Below, piece by piece: positions 59,337 to 64,000 of a DNA stretch of 64,000 nt. Each line of letters opens with the position of its first letter. Within the stretch, counting starts at the first letter, position 1. The notes under the pieces were generated by a model. It had not been told where the DNA came from. It did not search any database and saw only the letters and a list, made by a program, of their open reading frames with translations. This DNA comes from Portulaca oleracea (Eukaryota; Streptophyta; Magnoliopsida; Caryophyllales; Portulacaceae): contig CM055877.1 in NCBI GenBank assembly GCA_029582165.1, positions 2,710,023 to 2,774,022 on the forward strand, read 5' to 3'. The position numbers and the translations under genes are program-made.

Positions 59337-59507
59337 GGCCCCATTCTTTTATACGGTACGGCACTTTACGATATCGCAATCCTTTTTTTAATTAGTATAT
59401 TTCAATACCCACTTTTTTAATTTCCACCACAACTTACCGCAACTTACCGCACTCTACGACACAGCAACTTACCGCACCGCAGCGGTACCATATAAAAGAA
59501 TGGGGCC
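59337..59507. mobile_element. MITE of the GGCCCC family with TGA target duplication, just 3' of ZPR
   Basis: The ends are GGCCCCATTCTTTTATACGG and TACCATATAAAAGAATGGGG then CC, inverted. TGA flanks both sides (59334-59336 and 59508-59510). The interior has CCACAACTTACCGCAACTTA words. Its closeness to the ZPR stop codon (166 bp) means it may lie in the 3' untranslated region or at the polyadenylation site. Confidence 0.75.
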
Positions 59508-59605
59508 TGAGCATCTCAAATCTCTGTATTATGTTGGGATACTCTGATTCTCCAAGTGAATCTAGCCATTTTTATAAGTATGGAAAGCGAAATTATAATT
59601 TTATA

Positions 59606-59886
59606 CTCCCTCTTTCCCATATTATTTGACACTTTAGACATGATTTAGAAAACCAAAAAAACTTCCACTTTATATTAATTTAGCTCAGTAGAAATGTAAA
59701 AATATTAAATAAATGGTAAATAAAAAAGGAAAAAGGTGAATAAAAAGGAAAAATGGAAGAAAAAGATGTAATTAATAAGGTGAATTTGATAAATTAGTAA
59801 TTAATGTGTTATTGGAATTATAAAGTGACGGATATTGTGAGAAAAAAAGGAAATTAATTAAAGTGACAGATAATATATGAAAGAGG
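59606..59886. mobile_element. Stowaway-type MITE
   Basis: The left end CTCCCTCTTTCCCATATTAT and right end GATAATATATGAAAGAGG are inverted and flanked by TA on each side. GACACTTTAGAC on the left pairs loosely with AAAGTGACAG on the right. Confidence 0.6.
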
Positions 59887-60089
59887 TACTAGTAAATTAA
59901 CTCGTTTGAAATTTGAATGTGTGAACATCACAAGGTAACTACCAGCAAAGTTTATATATCATGATAAAAGGTAAGTAGTACATTGTCCTTCGTGCATGTA
60001 TTTATTGACCCTATAATTTACATATATAGATTAGTCCCCCCCTGTCCCCTACCAGAATGTCTAACAGTTTGTTAGGATTCTCATGGTGT

Positions 60090-60567
60090 TGTTAGCAGAT
60101 AAACAATAATCAGGACGAAAAATAAATAAAGATTCAACATTAGGAATTAACATGTAAAAACCCAAACCGGAAAAAAATCACGTAGGATACACTATCAGAG
60201 GATTATAACAATGTTTAAAAGATTCCCAAACCTCCATAATCTCTCAAAGTCTTCCTAGAGTTACAACTTGAGAACTCAACACTCACAACTGAGTCTCGCA
60301 CAACTCCCTTAAGAACACAGAGATTACGGGTCAATCTCTTGTGGTCAGATGAAACACTATAAATTGCGATACAAATAAACCTAGCACCTAGGCTCTATTT
60401 ATAATAAAAGGCTAACACAATTTTAGGGTTAATAGAGTACTTGCAGCAAAAGAATTACAAAAAAGAAATGGCTAAAATCAGCAACTTGATTAACACTCAA
60501 ACTCTTCTACCTTGCTCCCCAAGAGATAGAGACTAACCCAAAATTGGTCTCCGCATTCAACCCAACA
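60090..60567 (-). mobile_element. Copia 3' LTR
   Basis: On the minus strand it starts TGTTGGGTTGAATGCGGAG and ends TTATCTGCTAACA, so it has TG...CA ends over 478 bp. Immediately before it on that strand is the purine-rich CTCCAAGTGGAAGAT, a good polypurine tract. It lies 215 bp downstream of a Copia protease fragment in the same orientation, so I read it as the 3' LTR of that element. The matching 5' LTR was not found in the window. Confidence 0.6.
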
Positions 60568-60781
60568 ATCTTCCACTTGGAGACCAATTGTAAACGCAAC
60601 CTTCATCGATTATCATCAATCACCACTTCAACACCTCCTCAAATCCTCTAGTGCATCCATCTCAATCTTGTTCAGCAAAGATCAACAAAGGTCCCAGTTG
60701 ACCTCCCATCAACTCCTCTTCTAGCAACAGGTTCCCACTTGTACTAATCAAGCCCCTGCAACTTCGACGTACGCATCATCG

Positions 60782-61276
60782 TCAACAACTTAGGGGAATT
60801 TGAATTGGAATTTTACCTCGTGTTGAACTTGTCGAATTTCCGTGCAGGTTAGATGCATTCTTCGGCTGACCATCCGTTCTCGTAATCTCGACCGGAAACC
60901 TCCTTGTTTCTGGTGCCCTTCTCTCATAAGAGAAAATAACAATGGTAGTATATAGCTTCTCCTCCTTCCTACCATTCGCAATTACCAAAGATCCTTTTGT
61001 TACCCTCCAATAATCATCCCCAAATCTCGTCGTGAACCCCTCCTCATCCAGTTGACTCACAGATACAAGGTTCTTGGTCAAACCCGGGATATACCGAACA
61101 TTCTTCAACCTCCAAATCCCACCCTTAGAAGTTTTAATGTTCACATGACCTCTTCCTAGCACCTTTTTTAGGTTGTGACCGTTTGCAAGTCTAACCCTAT
61201 CAAACCTCTCACTCACAAAATTACTAAAGGCCTCCGTGCTCGACGAAGAGTGAAACGAAGCACCCGAATCTATCAC
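60782..61276 (-). pseudogene. Ty1/Copia polyprotein fragment: aspartic protease and gag-pre-integrase region
   Basis: The frame opens with IDSGASFH, the retropepsin active-site motif of Copia elements. It continues through VRLANGHNLKKVLGRGHVNI, then WRLKNVRYIPGLTKNLVSVS with QLDEEGF, the usual protease to gag-pre-integrase junction, up to about residue 110. After that similarity is lost. Gag, integrase, reverse transcriptase and RNase H are absent, and the polypurine tract follows within 0.25 kb. It is therefore an internally deleted, non-functional element. Confidence 0.8.
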
Positions 61277-61394
61277 CTGAATAGACTAGTGATATTCTCC
61301 CCTACAATAGACTAGTGACATCCATCACACTCTCAACTTGATCACACAAAATCCTTAACAACACCATTAAACAATCTGCAAAGAACGACTAAGA

Positions 61395-62230
61395 AGCAAG
61401 GGCGGATCTCCATTGATGTTAAGGGTGTCCCTTAAGGGTGTCCACGGACACCCCAAGCTCCGAAAAAAATTTAAGAAACATATTATATTTTAGGAGGTTA
61501 TTGTATACTTATGTTAAGTGGACACTCTAAAAAAGACCGAAAAAATATTAATAAGGGTTTCCAATTCAACACAACAGTCCAACTATTCAAAATATTATTA
61601 AGTGGACACCGCTAATTTCGTAGATTAGATGTCACTGCGAGTAAGAAGTTTCTTTAAAACTCACTTCCAAGTCAAATTTTAGCAAGTGATTATTGCTATG
61701 ATGGTTTTATATATGTCAAAGTTTATTAAAGTCATATATAAATTATTATAACATACATATTAATACATTATTAAAACATACATATTACCAATATTACAAA
61801 AAAAAATTCACATAAATTTGGAATGGATGGCAAAACATCCCCCATTTGTCATGCTTACAAGGGCAACCTTTCCTATCACAATTTAAAATGACAGCTAGTG
61901 CCTAGTAGTGCACTGCCACATTTTGTTTTTTAATAAATAGCAAAGACAAACCAATTTTCAATAATGTAGAAATTAAAAATGAAAGTATTGAGTACTATGC
62001 TTGACTTTTATGAAAAACAAAATGCACCATAAATAATTTATGAATAAACTAGTGAAAGACATTAGACACTTGTGCTAGCATTCAGATGACAATCCAAGAT
62101 TTTCTAAAATTTTTGAGCTATATTATTTATGCTGTAGTCTTATAGGTGTTCTTTAATTCATAAGATTTTCTAAAATTTCAGGAATTTTCTAGTTTTTTTT
62201 TTAAACAAAAATTCACCCTAGATTACAATT
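61395..62230. other. Probable transposon edge and AT-rich DNA
   Basis: AAGGGCGGATCTCCATTGATG and repeated AAGGGTGTCC / GGACACCCC words at 61400-61460 look like the end of a DNA element similar in style to the hAT-like one at 13691. The partner end was not found. The rest is AT-rich without recognisable content. Confidence 0.35.
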
Positions 62231-62274
62231 TAATTTGGACGTATGTGTGTGTAGAACCAGATACCTTTGTTCGT

Positions 62275-62375
62275 CAATCTGACTCTGATACCATGTGGTG
62301 GAAACATTTCAACCAAAAACTGAAGCTGATGGTTGAAGGTCCAGTAATAGTTTTATACTCTAATAATATGTAATG
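62275..62375 (-). mobile_element. Minus-strand LTR and primer-binding site of a TRIM relative
   Basis: On the minus strand a TTAGAGTATAAAACTATTAC start is followed by CCTTCAACCATCAGCTTCAG and TTTTTGGTTGAAATG, then CCACATGGTATCAGAGTC. This corresponds to the LTR plus initiator-Met primer-binding site of the elements at 49479 and 50281, at roughly 75% similarity by eye. No second LTR was found beyond it. Confidence 0.55.
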
Positions 62376-62410
62376 AAATTTATTTCTCTATCTTTGTGAA
62401 TAAGTGACTA

Positions 62411-62640
62411 CTACCTCCGTTCCATTATATTGTCCATTTACCTAATTTGAGAAGACCAATATATATTGAGAATTGAGGTGAAAAGTTTATAATTTACCCA
62501 AAATACTCTTACTTTTTAATTGAAGATAATAGTTCTTGAAATTGTAAAAATTGAAAAATAAATGTATTAATTAGGGGTAGAAAGGTAACTACAGTTGTTG
62601 GAATTGTAAATGGGATAATATTTTGGGACAAAGAAATTAG
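62411..62640. mobile_element. Stowaway-type MITE, right end decayed
   Basis: The left end CTACCTCCGTTCCATTATAT after TA is typical. The interior AATTGTAAATGGGATAATATT and TTTTGGGACAAAGAAA resembles the right part of a Stowaway with the GGAG terminus lost. The right boundary is approximate. Confidence 0.45.
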
Positions 62641-63340
62641 GTAAAAAGACAAATATTTTAAGACGTCTTTAGTGAGTTTTGTAGTTCGACAGAGACCTTG
62701 TTAAAAATAGGGGGAAAATCAATAATTTTGAAAAGATTGAGCCAAAGGTTGTCATTCTAATTAAGCAAAGTAAGATGATGGCAATAACTAGAAAAACACA
62801 CACACAACCTTAACTAATTCCTAAATGTCATAATGTTCAATTAACTATTTTTCAACAGTTGAATGAATATTTTGTCAAATAAATACACAATCTAATGTTT
62901 GCCTAGCTTTAATTTCTTTGCCAGCTTTTGATGACATACATAGTTGAGGCATCTTGTCAAACTGCAATCATGACACATACTTGCTGAATTGCTAATCTCC
63001 AAATCCCCAGTTAATTTTACTGGGAATTTGTTTCAAACTTTCTTATCCAAAAAGATCAAAAGATGAAAAAAAAAAATGTAAAAAATCATTTAAACAAACC
63101 CCCAAGTGCATGAGCTCAATATAATGAGTCAAGTCAAAGTAATGATAGTAGTTAAAACAAAATGAGGTGTGAATGTTTGATTACTTGAAATAAAAACTTG
63201 AACATATAAGAGCTAGGAAACAGTAAGTCCACAGACACGTTAAAACTAATCATAAACTCCCCAAAAAGCTTTTAGAAAACAAATCCTCCATTCCACAAAA
63301 TATATAATCCTGTTGTCCTGCCTTTTTCACCATGTCTATG
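62641..63340. other. AT-rich intergenic DNA, nothing recognised
   Basis: No open frame, repeat with clear ends or RNA gene was recognised here. Confidence 0.5.
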
Positions 63341-63628
63341 CCTTGTTCTTTTGGGCGGCAAATTAGGTACGGTAAATGATATGGTATGGTAATATTGTGG
63401 AAGGGATGGTATAATATGGTAAAATATGGTAGAATATATGGTAAAAATGATTAATGTAATATATGAGGGGAGGGAATGTGAAAAATAGTGGAGAAAAGTG
63501 AGGTGAGGGAAAGTTATGATTGTTGTGGTAAAGTATGGAATGGTATGGTATGGTATAGTATAGAAGGATTGTGATAATTGTGAAAAAATGTGCCAGATGC
63601 GGTGTGAAACCGCACAAAAGAACAGGGC
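63341..63628. mobile_element. MITE of the TGTTCTTTT family, copy near the right edge
   Basis: The ends are CCTTGTTCTTTTGGGCGGC and AACCGCACAAAAGAACAGGGC, inverted. The interior is a run of ATGGTATGGTATGGTATAG-like words. The long minus-strand frame over it (63363-63788) is Tyr/His/Ile-rich repeat translation, not a gene. Confidence 0.65.
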
Positions 63629-64000
63629 TAATCTCTATTCTCCGATGCACTACTTTAATCATAAATTTTGAATATAATATTTTAACCAGAAAATTTATGA
63701 TAACATTTTTCGTTACAAATTTAATATAAAAGTTTATAGGGATGGATAGTATGCAATGGAAATGCGGAACATAAACCTTTTTTGGCAAGTGCCTTTCAAC
63801 TACAAAATAATTGGTAATTAAAGTTTACTATCACTCTTATTTTTCAAGCGCGCCACCATTATCGAAAGCAAAAAGAACTTTTATGCGTAGAAATTATGGA
63901 ATTGATGAGATTATATTTGTTATGGGTAATTTGATTTGTACCCTTTATCCCTAACTAATAGATCTTTCTGGAGCCTGGAGGTGGCCCCTTAGATATGACC
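63629..64000. other. Window edge, nothing recognised
   Basis: AT-rich sequence with no open frame of note or clear element. Confidence 0.5.

Noticed and set aside
63363..63788. 141-codon minus-strand frame
   Set aside because: It translates the TATGGTA-type repeats of a MITE and is rich in Tyr, His and Ile. No protein family fits.

Overview
The window is nuclear DNA of a flowering plant, most likely a eudicot. The evidence is GT-AG introns from under 100 bp to several kb, plant-specific gene families, AT-rich intergenic DNA, and dense MITEs and retrotransposon debris. The species cannot be fixed from the sequence alone. I see no bacterial operons, CRISPR arrays, rRNA genes or convincing tRNA genes.

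Five protein-coding genes can be reconstructed exon by exon, each with a continuous reading frame. (1) 918-5161 (+) is a five-exon gene for a ClpT-type accessory subunit of the chloroplast Clp protease (240 aa). (2) 7228-15360 (+) is a seven-exon cyclic-nucleotide-gated channel of the CNGC5/6/9 type (762 aa). (3) 16646-25001 (-) is a nineteen-exon armadillo-repeat kinesin of the ARK2/ARK3 (KIN-U) type (919 aa), convergent with the channel gene. (4) 43365-43859 (-) is an intronless A20/AN1 stress-associated protein similar to SAP5 (164 aa). (5) 58111-59170 (+) is a two-exon LITTLE ZIPPER protein (100 aa). They form no pathway together; this is ordinary plant gene order.

The left 25 kb is gene-dense, with small transposons inside introns: an 8-bp-TSD hAT-like element in CNGC intron 6, a MITE in ClpT intron 4 and an RTE LINE tail in CNGC intron 1. 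From 25.4 to 43 kb there is no recognisable gene. That stretch holds Stowaway-type MITEs, a 3.4 kb TG...CA element flanked by TTAAC (solo LTR or large non-coding LTR element), a GC-rich patch with a paired array of 14-bp dyads, and a 684-bp direct duplication with no differences found by eye. From 44 to 58 kb there are many nested elements: GGCCC-ended MITEs, a poly(A) retroposon with an 18-bp target duplication, a 270-bp TRIM retrotransposon with both LTRs and matching TSD, a long imperfect fold-back, an L1-like LINE remnant split by a MITE, and an RTE LINE 3' end. The right end holds an internally deleted Copia element.

No new multi-gene system is visible. The strongest unexplained signals are the paired dyad array (34696-34986), the long fold-back (49690-50074), the miniature LTR element and its relatives, and the GGCCC-TGTTCTTTT MITE family, which has at least seven members here. 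All exon boundaries were placed by hand from reading frame, splice dinucleotides and remembered family conservation; no search was run.
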